Source: Ahniella affigens | GTDB taxonomy: Bacteria > Pseudomonadota > Gammaproteobacteria > Xanthomonadales > Ahniellaceae | DNA: 64,000 nucleotides | Direction: 5' to 3' | Assembly (NCBI RefSeq): GCF_003015185.1 | Contig: NZ_CP027861.1 | Location: forward strand, 1-64,000 | Shown here: piece after piece, positions 16,231-25,434 of the stretch | Layout: every line of letters begins with the position of its first letter | Position numbering within the stretch: position 1 is the stretch's first letter | Notes under the pieces: generated by a model | Seen by the model: only the letters and a program-made list of their open reading frames with translations | What the model was told of the DNA's origin: nothing | Databases searched by the model: none | Position numbers and translations under genes: made by a program

Positions 16231-16863
16231 CTAGATTCGCTTTTGAGTATTCGCGATCACGAGACCGAGTGCCAATGCGACCAGGACACCGGCTGCCGGA
16301 ATGCATCCAAACGGCAGGGGCACCGGCAGAAGAAATACGAACAGGATCCCAACGATCGCGGTCTTGATAGCGAGCATGCTGTAACTATGCGCAAGAGGGC
16401 TCGTGTAGGAGAAGCTGGTTTGCTTGATCTTCCTGCGTACCCACCCATCGATGGCTGCTGGGATGATCAGCAGGGCCAAGTAGGGCGCCCAAAGAACCAC
16501 GGCGGAAAGCCTCAGAAAGACCTGAAAGATGAGGGTGAAGAAGACGACGATTCGAGTCTCGAACCAGTCCAACCCAGCTTTGAATGGGCCAGTTTCGAAC
16601 TCTGGGCTGCGCGCGCGCTGTTCAGGCGTTCGCGTGTAGCCCTTCCAGACCTCGTCAGCGAATCCAGTGTCAACGATGGCTGCCGTGTACCAACGCGCGG
16701 CTCGATCAACGACCTCGGCGCGCGCTGATTCGCCGAACCAGCGCTGGATCGAGGTGAGCTCGCTTTCTGCGGCGTCGCGGATCCACTGATCGCTGACCAG
16801 CACACCGATGATTGCGAATGTGACGACGACGGCGATGGCTGCCCGCTGCCAAAAACTCAGCAT
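16231..16863 (-). CDS. DUF4400-family membrane protein
   Basis: A protein of about 210 residues with an N-terminal membrane helix (AAIAVVVTFAIIGVLV), a soluble middle rich in Trp and Arg, and three to four C-terminal helices (VVFFTLIFQVFLRLSAVVLW, LALLIIPAAIDGW, LAIKTAIVGILFVFLLPV, AAGVLVALALGLVIA). This topology and the position after traD match DUF4400 proteins of MobH-type elements. The ATG at 16863 has GGGAGGG upstream. Its role in transfer is unknown; an exclusion or coupling-protein partner role has no direct support here. Confidence 0.75.
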   Translation of the reverse strand: MLSFWQRAAIAVVVTFAIIGVLVSDQWIRDAAESELTSIQRWFGESARAEVVDRAARWYTAAIVDTGFADEVWKGYTRTPEQRARSPEFETGPFKAGLDWFETRIVVFFTLIFQVFLRLSAVVLWAPYLALLIIPAAIDGWVRRKIKQTSFSYTSPLAHSYSMLAIKTAIVGILFVFLLPVPLPFGCIPAAGVLVALALGLVIANTQKRI

Positions 16864-16893
16864 GAGACCCTCCCCCCGCAAGGCACTGGTGGT

Positions 16894-17502
16894 TTAGGGC
16901 CGGATGCTTCCCGTCGTAATCTCGTCGAGATGCTCAGCGAGCGCTGCCATGTCGGCAGGATCGAGGAGTTGGGATAACCAAAACAGCCGCAGCGCCTCGG
17001 GATTGCGCTCGACGGCTGCATCGTCTGGCGGCGCCTGTTCGACCACCGCTCGCGGATTGGCCTCAAGGAACTCGCCGAGCGGTTGGCCGCTGAGGGGGTC
17101 CCATTCTTGGATCCCGCTTCGAACACGGACCTCGATGACGGCCGGAAGCGCCTCAAGGGCGCCCCGGACAAACGCGACCAGGCACCGGACGTCATGCGCG
17201 CTTCCCAGATCTGTGCAGCGCTCTTCGAAGCGCTTGAACGCCTTGACGATGCACAGACTCAGCAGGGTGTACCCACTCGGATGCAAAACGCGAGAGGTCA
17301 AAAACCAGCTGATTTGCAAGGCGAGCGTCTTGGCGACGGGCCAAGTGAGCCAGATCGCGGACGCCTGAGCCAGCGTTTCGGTTTCGCGCAGCACTTCGAC
17401 AAGCAGCGACTCGGCCTGCCGGCGACGGTTCCGAATGAGCTCTTGATTTCGGGGGGACGGGGCCATGGGCCAATCGTACCCCGAGAGCGGGGGTGGTTTC
17501 AT
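16894..17502 (-). CDS. Uncharacterised protein co-operonic with traD
   Basis: A 202-residue protein starting MKPPPLSGYDWPMAPSPRNQELIRNRRRQAESLLVEVLRETE. No signal peptide or clear membrane helix; it appears mostly helical. The ATG at 17502 overlaps the traD stop by 4 bp. A gene of similar size commonly lies between traD and the DUF4400 gene in MobH plasmids and integrative elements, but without an assigned function. Confidence 0.72.
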   Translation of the reverse strand: MKPPPLSGYDWPMAPSPRNQELIRNRRRQAESLLVEVLRETETLAQASAIWLTWPVAKTLALQISWFLTSRVLHPSGYTLLSLCIVKAFKRFEERCTDLGSAHDVRCLVAFVRGALEALPAVIEVRVRSGIQEWDPLSGQPLGEFLEANPRAVVEQAPPDDAAVERNPEALRLFWLSQLLDPADMAALAEHLDEITTGSIRP

Positions 17503-19361
17503 GCTTGTGTTCCACAGTTTGGCTCCATCCTCAGAATTGGGGTGGCGACCTTATAGACGTGGCCACCGGAAATGTTCGCAAAAAACTCCAAGTCAGGCAG
17601 GCAGCCCAGTGTCGCGGGGTCTATGAGGGGGCACGTCTCCTCCTTCAGGGACTCGGACACAGAGCCAGTGAAGGCTATGGGTGAAATGCTGTTGTTTGAG
17701 GCGCCTTGCGACCGGGCAACGGAGCGGATGACCGTCTCGGGCACGTTCTCTGCCACGTATCGTTGCGTGTCCCCATCCTTGATCCGCTGACAGATGAGGT
17801 TGTTCGCGTTGCCCAGGATCATACGAGCCTTTGGTTCGCTGCCGACCGCGGCAGCAAAATCCGCAAACGTCTGAGTGAGGATGGTGAGCGAAAACCCGGC
17901 CCCGCGGCCCTTGTTCAGCAGCGCGATGGTCGGGTCGCTGATGCATTCTGCGGCCTCGTCAATGAAGCATGCAATCGGGACGCTCGCCCCCTCGTAGTTG
18001 TAGATGTCCCCGGCGAGACTGGCCAGGTCAGCGAGCAGTAGGCTCCCCATGGCGGTACCGACCATGGGGTCACTGAGGCTGTCGAGTCCAATGTACAGGA
18101 CACGGCGATTTTCAATGATTCGGCGAAAGTCCAGTATGTCGCGTTGGTCCGTTGGATCGCTTTCGATCGGTGACAACAATTCGCCAAGGTCACCGGTAGT
18201 GAGCATGTGGAGAATGGGGATTAGACTGACGAGAAGTTTGGCAGCGTGGGTACGGTCATGCTCGAACTGCCCGATCAGACCGTCTATGACTGCTGACTTC
18301 ATGCCTTGGACTGTGTCCTGGCTTTCTCGATAGTAAGCGACGTACGCCTTTGCGGTGGCTTGGTCAGGAGTCACGCCTGGTTTGGCCGCGATGGAACGGC
18401 GAGCGTCAGTCGTCGTGCTTTGCCATTGGGGCGGTGCAACCAACGAAAAATGGTAGGCAAGTGTTCGAATCAGCAGTCCGTCCACGCCACCTTCGACGTA
18501 CTGGAGGAACGCCCGCAAGGATGGCTTCTTGCCCATCATCAACAGTCCGTCCGCGATCACTTTCAAAGTTTTCTGACAGAATCCTGAGAAGGCGTCGAGG
18601 CTCTTGTCCCTGGCTACCAGAGTCGCCACGCGCGTGGCGAGCTGCGCCGAGCTCGCAAAGTTCTTCATCGGATCCAGGCGAATGGACTGCTGGGCGAAAG
18701 CTTTGTGCACCATCGCGAATCGATCAGGTCGACCTTGCGCAGCGCAAACTGCTCGAGCCGTGGCCAAGAGCTCTTTGTCGCCTTTAGGATCAATGATGAT
18801 GCAAGCTTCATTGCGCAGGATTGCCTGGGCGATCAGATTTTCCAGTAACCGGGTCTTCCCGGATCCCGTGGTTCCAACAATCAGCGTGTGGCCGCGTGCA
18901 TGGTCGATGGGCAGGTAAACATCCTCTTCCACAGCCCCAATTCCGTGGAGCCATGGCTGGCCCTTGCGCGGATCGTCAGCGATCATTCTTTGCGGGGACC
19001 GACGTTTGATTTCGGAAGCCAACTGAGCCTCTGCTTGACCCCAACGAAACCCGACGCCGAGCCAGATTGCATCCGGCCGCTGAGCCATCTTGGCCTTGAT
19101 GTCACTGAGCGACCCGAAGGTCAGCGAACGGCCGGCCAGTCGCTTGCGCTGCGCCATGAGGCGCATGGCCTCGGGAACATCTCTCAACCCCCACACCGCG
19201 GCGGCTCCGACAGCGGCATAGTAACTTCCAGGGGCACCGTGCCATGCTCCGGCCAGTGCCAGGCCGACTGCACCAGATAGCCAGCCCACGATTGAGTAGA
19301 CCTCGTAGATCGGGCGAAATGGGTCTTGATACTCGTAGTCCGTACTCGTGCTCACACTCAT
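17499..19361 (-). CDS. traD: TraD, type IV coupling protein
   Basis: Inner-membrane ATPase that hands the relaxosome to the secretion channel. Two N-terminal membrane segments (residues 20-60), Walker A GTTGSGKT at 163-170, the IIIDPKGDKELL strand and Walker B IACFIDEAAE are visible. At 620 residues it is the SXT/TOL-type TraD length rather than the longer F form. Its start overlaps the traI stop by 4 bp, and it is coupled to the next gene in the same way. Confidence 0.95.
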   Translation of the reverse strand: MSVSTSTDYEYQDPFRPIYEVYSIVGWLSGAVGLALAGAWHGAPGSYYAAVGAAAVWGLRDVPEAMRLMAQRKRLAGRSLTFGSLSDIKAKMAQRPDAIWLGVGFRWGQAEAQLASEIKRRSPQRMIADDPRKGQPWLHGIGAVEEDVYLPIDHARGHTLIVGTTGSGKTRLLENLIAQAILRNEACIIIDPKGDKELLATARAVCAAQGRPDRFAMVHKAFAQQSIRLDPMKNFASSAQLATRVATLVARDKSLDAFSGFCQKTLKVIADGLLMMGKKPSLRAFLQYVEGGVDGLLIRTLAYHFSLVAPPQWQSTTTDARRSIAAKPGVTPDQATAKAYVAYYRESQDTVQGMKSAVIDGLIGQFEHDRTHAAKLLVSLIPILHMLTTGDLGELLSPIESDPTDQRDILDFRRIIENRRVLYIGLDSLSDPMVGTAMGSLLLADLASLAGDIYNYEGASVPIACFIDEAAECISDPTIALLNKGRGAGFSLTILTQTFADFAAAVGSEPKARMILGNANNLICQRIKDGDTQRYVAENVPETVIRSVARSQGASNNSISPIAFTGSVSESLKEETCPLIDPATLGCLPDLEFFANISGGHVYKVATPILRMEPNCGTQA

Positions 19362-21271
19362 GTCTTGCGCCCACGCTTCGGAGCCGGAGCGGCCGTGTTT
19401 GCAAGTGACATCGCGGCGCGCCGACTGGATGGATCGAACAGCTCCGGCGCGTACTTGAAGGCATATGAGCTTGCCTCTGCATTCAGAGCAAACACCTTCC
19501 TAGATCGGCCAGCGACCTTGTGCTCAAACGCGTATCGGGTGGTGCCATCCGGCGCAACATGATCCAGCCATCGATCTGCCAGTGCGTCAATGATTTCTCG
19601 CAAACTGAACCCGATCGACGTGACCAGACCAACCGTCTCGATTAGACACCGGCCGTCGAGCCTGTACACCTGGATTGGACCATCTGTACTCAAGTTCGCG
19701 TCGAGAATGGCTCTCATGATCTCGCCGGCAGCCTGTTGCGACTCGAACCACTCACTTGCCTGATCGCGATCCGGATCAGAAGGCGCGGGAGCAGGAATAC
19801 TCGGCGTCTCCGGAAGATCCCCTGAGGCGTCTGCAGCGGGCTTTGCCTCTGGCTCAGCTTGCACGGTGAATAGATCGCCCTGCTCATCCTTCGGTTTCGG
19901 TGCATCGCGCTTCGCAGCCCGAGGGTGCTTGGGAGCCTCTGGCGGATCCATGAGGCCTTGGTGCGGTCGAATGTGGATTGGCGGTGGCGGAGGGACATCG
20001 CCGAGGAGCAGGTCTGGGCGCAGAATTCTGATCGCAACCTCATTTGACGTGACGCCTGCCGTCGGCGTTGGTAGTGCAAGCGTGGTGAGTGAGGGCTCTC
20101 CCTGGGCGTCAGCCTCGATTAGACCGGCGCGGGCGAGTTCGGCGCGAATGCGCGAGGAGTGGTGAGGAATGCCAGCTTCGTTGATCGCCTGGGCAGATTC
20201 GAGGATGCCGTTGTAAAAACCAGGGACGACAGCAAACACACCATCAACGGCGCACCAGATCGGCTGGCCCGGCTGGTTAGGGCGCCAGTAGCCCTCCCGA
20301 ATCCGAAGCATGGCGAGCCGCATGACTCGATATGCCAAGCGTTGATGCGCATCGCGCATTGACGGTCGTGCTCGCAGGGCTTCATAGTCCTGCTCTACGG
20401 ATAGCCCATCCGCTTTGCTGATGATTGTGGCAAGCGTGCTTTTCCGATCGCGGCTCATTGCCAACGCGTCGAGCAAGGCGCTGAACACGCCGGCGCCGGG
20501 GACGCTCTCAAGGTGCTGGACACCGTCGGGGCCGAGAATTTCGACGGCGAGTATGGCGCCGAATTTCTCGTGCGACCTGAGCTTCCGATCTGGGTTCCAC
20601 GTCAGCTCAAAAGCCTCTAGGCCGTTTTCGTCAAGCCATTTGGAGATCGGCTCGGTTGTTGGCTGCCATTCCGAGGCGCCTCCAGGGGATCGGGCGTGTA
20701 CAGACTCCAGGGCCTTCCCGATATCGTGAACCAAGCCGCCAGTGAATGCCGCAAAGCGCCACAATGGCTCGATCTTTCGCCGGCGGTCAGGTGGCTCCTC
20801 AAGCGCGAAAACCATTGCCTCGGTTTGCTGGATGGCATAGAAGGCTGTCTCAAGTGAATGCTGCAGCAAGCCACCTGGTTCACAATGGTGGTCGGACTCA
20901 GACGCGGGTATCAGGTGTGCATATCTCGCGAATCGCTCCAACATAGGCTGCACGACAGCCCTCACTTGGGTGTCGTTTAGACCCAGTGCTCGATTGATTC
21001 GCGCGATGAGTTCCTGGTGAGGCGCAAGTAGCTCTGCGGCAGACATGTGCCTCAGCAGCGGACTTTCGGGCGGATACGCGGCCAGGTTGGCCTGGTTCTG
21101 CACGAAGGGCAAGGAAACTCGTTGCGCAGGCTGTGGTGCCGGCACGAGCGGTCCAGCGGTCGGGACAGGCTGTGCTGTCGGAGCAGCCGGTAGCGCACTG
21201 GTCGCAAGGCCCATGGAGCGAGCGACATTGGCAATGAACCTGAGAAATGGGGACGGGGAATGGAAAGACAT
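19358..21271 (-). CDS. traI: TraI, MobH-family relaxase
   Basis: Relaxase that nicks oriT and pilots the strand. It has the MobH histidine signature SDHHCEPGGLLQHSLETA (residues 127-143) and the HD-type metal site GGLVHDIGKAL (179-189). A proline-rich N-terminus, a long acidic/Pro linker and a winged-helix-like C-terminal domain (VYRLDGRCLIETVGLVTSIGFSLREIIDALADRWL) complete the usual TraI_2 layout. It is driven by promoter module C with a leader of about 16 nt and is coupled to traD. Confidence 0.93.
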   Translation of the reverse strand: MSFHSPSPFLRFIANVARSMGLATSALPAAPTAQPVPTAGPLVPAPQPAQRVSLPFVQNQANLAAYPPESPLLRHMSAAELLAPHQELIARINRALGLNDTQVRAVVQPMLERFARYAHLIPASESDHHCEPGGLLQHSLETAFYAIQQTEAMVFALEEPPDRRRKIEPLWRFAAFTGGLVHDIGKALESVHARSPGGASEWQPTTEPISKWLDENGLEAFELTWNPDRKLRSHEKFGAILAVEILGPDGVQHLESVPGAGVFSALLDALAMSRDRKSTLATIISKADGLSVEQDYEALRARPSMRDAHQRLAYRVMRLAMLRIREGYWRPNQPGQPIWCAVDGVFAVVPGFYNGILESAQAINEAGIPHHSSRIRAELARAGLIEADAQGEPSLTTLALPTPTAGVTSNEVAIRILRPDLLLGDVPPPPPIHIRPHQGLMDPPEAPKHPRAAKRDAPKPKDEQGDLFTVQAEPEAKPAADASGDLPETPSIPAPAPSDPDRDQASEWFESQQAAGEIMRAILDANLSTDGPIQVYRLDGRCLIETVGLVTSIGFSLREIIDALADRWLDHVAPDGTTRYAFEHKVAGRSRKVFALNAEASSYAFKYAPELFDPSSRRAAMSLANTAAPAPKRGRKT

Positions 21272-21293
21272 GTAGCACCCTGCAAGTTCGCCC

Positions 21294-21347
21294 AGGGTAT
21301 GGATTCACGTACGCGTGAGACCCGCGCAAACCGAGCATTTTTTCGCG
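21294..21347 (-). promoter_or_regulatory. Promoter module C for traI-traD
   Basis: Minus strand: CGCGAAAA at 21340-21347, 9-bp spacer, TTTGCGCG (21323-21330), GGGTC in the GGGAG position, 19 nt, -10 TACCCT (21294-21299). Both half sites are well kept. The predicted start is near 21287. Confidence 0.74.
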
Positions 21348-21367
21348 CTTTCGAGCAGGCTGAAACG

Positions 21368-21397
21368 CGAAAAGCCGGGCGAACACCCGGCTTTTCG
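21368..21397 (-). terminator. Hairpin terminator after the Sel1-repeat gene
   Basis: A 12-bp perfect inverted repeat (CGAAAAGCCGGG / CCCGGCTTTTCG) with a 6-nt loop lies 18 bp past the stop of the Sel1-repeat gene and upstream of promoter module C. The second arm ends in TTTTCG, so it can act as an intrinsic terminator. Confidence 0.7.
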
Positions 21398-21414
21398 GCG
21401 GTGTATCAATCAGA

Positions 21415-23091
21415 TCACAGCTGAGACAGAGCGGGACTATCAGATTGCAGCCTGGCCAAGCCCGTCTTCGCCTTCTCCGAGCCGCGCCGGACAGCCAACT
21501 CGTAGTACTCAATTGCGAGGTTGCGATCACGCTCGACGCCGATCCCGAAATCGTACATTGCAGCAAGGCTTTCGGCTGCGCTGGCGCTCCCTGCGTTCGC
21601 TGCCTTGACGAGCAGCGCGATGCCCTTGTCAACCGCTGGCGGTCCGCCGAGGCCTCGCACGAGCATCAGACCAAGGTTGTTTGCCGCACCAGTGTGCCCG
21701 CGACTAGAAGCGCGCTCGAACAGGGTTCGCGCTTCTTCGTAGCGCTTGGCTCGCATAGACACGATGCCCTTGGCATAGTCGTCAGCACCGTTGCTGGGGG
21801 AAGGAACGACGGCAAGAACTGGCGCTTTCTCTTGGTAAGGCTTCTGGAATTTTGGTGGATCCCGGAGCTTGATAGGCGCCATTCCGGACTCGACAAGCAC
21901 CCGATTGATCTTGGCGATTGCACTTTCAGACTGTGCTCGCCATGCGAGTGCAGCATCACGCTCGCGTTGCAGCTCTGCGATGCGACTGTCTCGCTCTGCC
22001 ACTTGCGCCTTCAGGTCCTCAGCATGGGTTCCGAGGGCCTGGAGTCGTTCCTCCAGCGCCTGGATCTGGGATGAGAACTGAGCAACAACAGGATCCGTAA
22101 GCAGACTATCAGCCGACTCTGTGCCCGAGTCATTAAGCGTCTCCGGAGGTCGAACGATTGCGTCAGGCTTGGGTGGGATAGAAGGTGGCGCAAGCGCATC
22201 GGTCGTAGCCAACACCTCGGCAGCCGTGCGCTGATCGACGACCTTTCGTTGAGCGTCAAGGTCTTTCCGCAGCTGCACTGAATCGGGAACGCTCGCTGCT
22301 TCCGCTGCAGCGACGTACTTAGCTGCTAAATCGAGGTTCTTGGGGGTGCCCTGGCCAGACATCAGCATTCGAGCATAGTCTGCCGACGCCTGACCGTGGC
22401 CAGCATCAGCTGCCCTCTTCAGCCAGAGTCGAGCGCGGGTCTCAGAGCGCCTTGGGTTTTGCTGGTCAGAGTAGAACGTGTAGAGGCGATACTGAGACGG
22501 TTTGTCGCCCTTTGTTGCTGCGCGCTCCCGATATGACAACGACTCTTCGGGATTCGCCTTGATGCCTCGGCCGGTCTCAAGTCGGTCTGCTAGGTCGATC
22601 ATCGCGGGGACATATCCGTTATCGGCGCCGTGGCGCAACAGCAGTTCCCCGTCAGCGATGGCACGTGCACGTTTCTCCTCGGGCACATCCTCGGCAGAGG
22701 CGCGCGTGAGCAGCAACTCAGCCATGTCCAGAGTCGCCTTGGGATGGCCAGCAATTGCAGCGGTCTTCAGATACTGGGCCTGCTTCTGGAGCAAGATCAG
22801 GTTTGGGCGCGGACTGGAGGCGGCCATTCTGCCGTAGTAGTCGCCGAGCAAGTAGGCGGCTTCAGTGTCCTTTGCGTCGGCTGCCTGCGTCAGCCAGCTC
22901 ACGCCCTGACCGTCGTCACGCGCAACATCCGTGCCTTGGAGATACGCCTGACCGAGCTCGCGCTGCGCGGCAATATCGCCGGAAGTGGCGCGCTCAATCA
23001 GTTCATCCAGCTGGGAATTGCTCCGTGTCGTACTGGCAACGCCGATGGCAGCAGCCAAAGCGAGCGCAATCAATGTCTTTTTCATGAGCAT
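21415..23091 (-). CDS. Secreted Sel1-repeat protein with central coiled coil
   Basis: A 558-residue protein with a signal peptide (MLMKKTLIALALAAAIGVAS). Multiple Sel1-like/TPR repeats flank a coiled-coil segment (QIQALEERLQALGTHAEDLKAQVAERDSRIAEL). Repeats show the A..YLGDYYG, ASADYARMLMSGQGTPK and GAANNLGLMLVRGLGGP pattern. Such proteins scaffold envelope complexes. It is a single-gene unit between promoter module D and a strong terminator, so it belongs to the same regulon as the tra and pil genes. A periplasmic role in pilus or mating-pair assembly is inference. Confidence 0.8.
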   Translation of the reverse strand: MLMKKTLIALALAAAIGVASTTRSNSQLDELIERATSGDIAAQRELGQAYLQGTDVARDDGQGVSWLTQAADAKDTEAAYLLGDYYGRMAASSPRPNLILLQKQAQYLKTAAIAGHPKATLDMAELLLTRASAEDVPEEKRARAIADGELLLRHGADNGYVPAMIDLADRLETGRGIKANPEESLSYRERAATKGDKPSQYRLYTFYSDQQNPRRSETRARLWLKRAADAGHGQASADYARMLMSGQGTPKNLDLAAKYVAAAEAASVPDSVQLRKDLDAQRKVVDQRTAAEVLATTDALAPPSIPPKPDAIVRPPETLNDSGTESADSLLTDPVVAQFSSQIQALEERLQALGTHAEDLKAQVAERDSRIAELQRERDAALAWRAQSESAIAKINRVLVESGMAPIKLRDPPKFQKPYQEKAPVLAVVPSPSNGADDYAKGIVSMRAKRYEEARTLFERASSRGHTGAANNLGLMLVRGLGGPPAVDKGIALLVKAANAGSASAAESLAAMYDFGIGVERDRNLAIEYYELAVRRGSEKAKTGLARLQSDSPALSQL

Positions 23092-23111
23092 AGTCGGTTC
23101 TCCGGGCCTTC

Positions 23112-23165
23112 ATTCTAGAAAGCCCCGGAAGAAGCATGCCCGTGAAAAGCCGGTGTTTTTTCCCT
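23112..23165 (-). promoter_or_regulatory. Promoter module D for the Sel1-repeat gene
   Basis: Minus strand: gene-proximal half site TTTTCACG (23141-23148), degenerate distal half (23158-23165), GGGCA in the GGGAG position, 19 nt, -10 TAGAAT (23112-23117). The -10 is the closest to consensus among the eight. Predicted start near 23105, 14 nt before the ATG. Confidence 0.72.
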
Positions 23166-23192
23166 GTTTCCTTCCGCTATCGCCGGGGCTTG

Positions 23193-25205
23193 TTAGATCA
23201 TTGGACCCCTTGCCGACCCCTGGTGTTGCCGTGTGGGCGAGGACTGTCCGGGTTCCCCTTCTGCTCCTTCAGTTCGAGCCACAGCGCGTCTTACGGCCAG
23301 CTGATCGAGTATCGGCATTACCGCTTCAGCTGCCCCAGGGCTGATTGGCCGACCAAACACTATGGAGCGGTCGGCACCAGACTGCTCACTGGAGTCGGGC
23401 GCAAGGTTGCCCCATCCGCGCAGATCGAGGTCAAGCCTACTCAATTCAAATCCGTCGGTGGTGCTTACCAGCGCGCGCACCCGAGCCTCAGAAGCTGACG
23501 ATAGGCGCTCAGGCGCATAGATCCAACAATAGCCGGTGCCGCCCAATCGAGCGACACGCCCGCGAATCTGATGCATGGTGGCCACGCCGAAGTGCTGTGG
23601 ATGCATGATCAGGACTCCTCGCACCGAGGGCAAGTCAATTCCCACCTCAACGACCGTCGTGGTGACCAGGACCTGGGTGATCCCGTCGCGAATGCGCTGT
23701 AGAACAGCACGCTTCGTCTCTGCGTCGTCCTGGCCCGTCAGAGCCTCCGCGTTGGGTGTCAGCTGTTGCCACCGGGGCAGTGCGTCGCGGACGGTGCGGG
23801 TGGGATCACCGGGCTCAGAAGCAGGGTCCCCGCGCTCTGGATAGACGACAATCAGTTGACCCCCGGCGAGCACGAATGCCCTGATTTGGGCAAACAGGTC
23901 TCGCTTCTCGGATTCGTTGAAGAACGTCGTACGAATCGTTTTTGGATACGGTGTCTCCCTGAGCTCACAGACCTCACAAGCCCCGTACTTGGCCAGCGCA
24001 GTTGTGCGCGGAATGCAGGTAGCACTGGCTTCGATCAGATGAGCGCCATTGGCCACAAACGTCTCTCGCTGCTCGCGGCTGAACCGGTGCTGCTCGTCAA
24101 CCATTACCACCCCTACCCCGGAAATGCTGAAGCCGAGAACGGCGGTCGTTCCGACCATGATGGGGGCACCCTCCTGCTCCGGGAGTTCTTGGTGCTCACC
24201 CGTTACCAAGCCTACAGGCACATCTGGGAACCACTCACGTAACTGACCTGCCAACTGCCCAGCGAGGGGCCCGGTCGGTGCCACGAGCACGACTGTGAAG
24301 CCTGCATCGACAGTCGCCGCGGCGATGACACCGAGGACAGCCGTCTTTCCCGTGCCAACATCCCCGGAAATCAGCACATGCGCGCGCTTCGACCGAGCTA
24401 GAAACCCTTGAATGTGACCAATCGCGGCCAACTGGTCTCTTGTCAACGCGAGGCCAGTGTCCTTCATGCGGCGCTCGATAGTGGCCAGCTTGATCGCCAC
24501 AAAGGGCACGTCATCAGACCCACTCCGAGCGCGCCACAGACCAACCAATGCGGCAAGGTGTTCGAGTGCCTTGAGGGCGTGTGTGCCGTACTCAAGTGAT
24601 GATGGCCGGTGGACCTGATCCAAGATGTCTGCAAGTGCCCAGCCATCGCAACCGACTTGGAAGGTGATTGCAGATTCGTCTCCAAGGAACGCCGCCTCGC
24701 GGCAGAGGTGTTCGCTTGCGCGATGGAGCGCACCTGGCAAGTGATTCGCAATTAGGTCGCGGGCATCCTCCGCAGAAACCGACTTGGGCCTCACCGAATA
24801 CACGGGACGGATCCGACCAATCCACTTCTCGGGTACGATTTCCGAAATCGCCAGTGTGGTCCTGCCATCGATGTCCTTTCGGGTGCACAGGAAGCCTGGT
24901 CGGCCGCCGCGAATAGCCTCAGATGCGGCTGCTAGTTCTTCCCTGGCCCCGTACAGATAGGCGTAGCACGGGCCAAGGATAGAATCCGGAATGGTAAGGC
25001 GCAGCCTTGGTGTTGTGCCGCCCTGCAGATCGATCGATGCTGGTTCGACAACCAGCAAGTGCCGCTCCCCGACTGGCAGGGTGGACCAGGCTGTAGTGGG
25101 CTCCGAAAAGTCTTCGTAGCGCTTTGGCAGATAGAGGGCAACTTGCCACTCATGATCGATGTCGAGCGCGCGCCAGTGGGGCGGACTCGGTTGATTCTGG
25201 TCCAT
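23193..25205 (-). CDS. RecG-like superfamily 2 DNA helicase
   Basis: The helicase core carries Walker A GDVGTGKTA, motif II DEQHRFS (RecG has DEQHRFG), motif III SATCIPRTTAL, motif V TTVVEVGIDLPSVRGVLIM and motif VI QIRGRVARLGGTGYC. It ends with a DLDLRGWGNL segment equivalent to the RecG C-terminal DFxLRGxGxxxG. The N-terminal wedge domain is shorter and diverged. I chose the ATG at 25205 because AGAGGACG precedes it; a GTG at 25235 is the alternative. A plasmid copy of a fork-remodelling helicase suggests help with replication or strand processing on entry. It ends 28 bp before promoter module D. Confidence 0.85.
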   Translation of the reverse strand: MDQNQPSPPHWRALDIDHEWQVALYLPKRYEDFSEPTTAWSTLPVGERHLLVVEPASIDLQGGTTPRLRLTIPDSILGPCYAYLYGAREELAAASEAIRGGRPGFLCTRKDIDGRTTLAISEIVPEKWIGRIRPVYSVRPKSVSAEDARDLIANHLPGALHRASEHLCREAAFLGDESAITFQVGCDGWALADILDQVHRPSSLEYGTHALKALEHLAALVGLWRARSGSDDVPFVAIKLATIERRMKDTGLALTRDQLAAIGHIQGFLARSKRAHVLISGDVGTGKTAVLGVIAAATVDAGFTVVLVAPTGPLAGQLAGQLREWFPDVPVGLVTGEHQELPEQEGAPIMVGTTAVLGFSISGVGVVMVDEQHRFSREQRETFVANGAHLIEASATCIPRTTALAKYGACEVCELRETPYPKTIRTTFFNESEKRDLFAQIRAFVLAGGQLIVVYPERGDPASEPGDPTRTVRDALPRWQQLTPNAEALTGQDDAETKRAVLQRIRDGITQVLVTTTVVEVGIDLPSVRGVLIMHPQHFGVATMHQIRGRVARLGGTGYCWIYAPERLSSASEARVRALVSTTDGFELSRLDLDLRGWGNLAPDSSEQSGADRSIVFGRPISPGAAEAVMPILDQLAVRRAVARTEGAEGEPGQSSPTRQHQGSARGPMI

Positions 25206-25434
25206 GTCGAATTCGTCCTCTGTCTGCGTGAGCACAGGCGCGCGAAGCGCGGCCTCCGGCCCGTTCAGTCAGACATGGACCAGCCAAGTTGGCAAATTCA
25301 CCGAAAATCGGAGCCTCACCGTGACCTGCCACAACCAAATGAACGGCGGCTTAGCCGGGACGTCGTCAACCATTTGCGCCGTTGAACGAATTGATCCGCG
25401 CAATCGGATCCCGTCTTGCCGTTCTGTAACGAGA

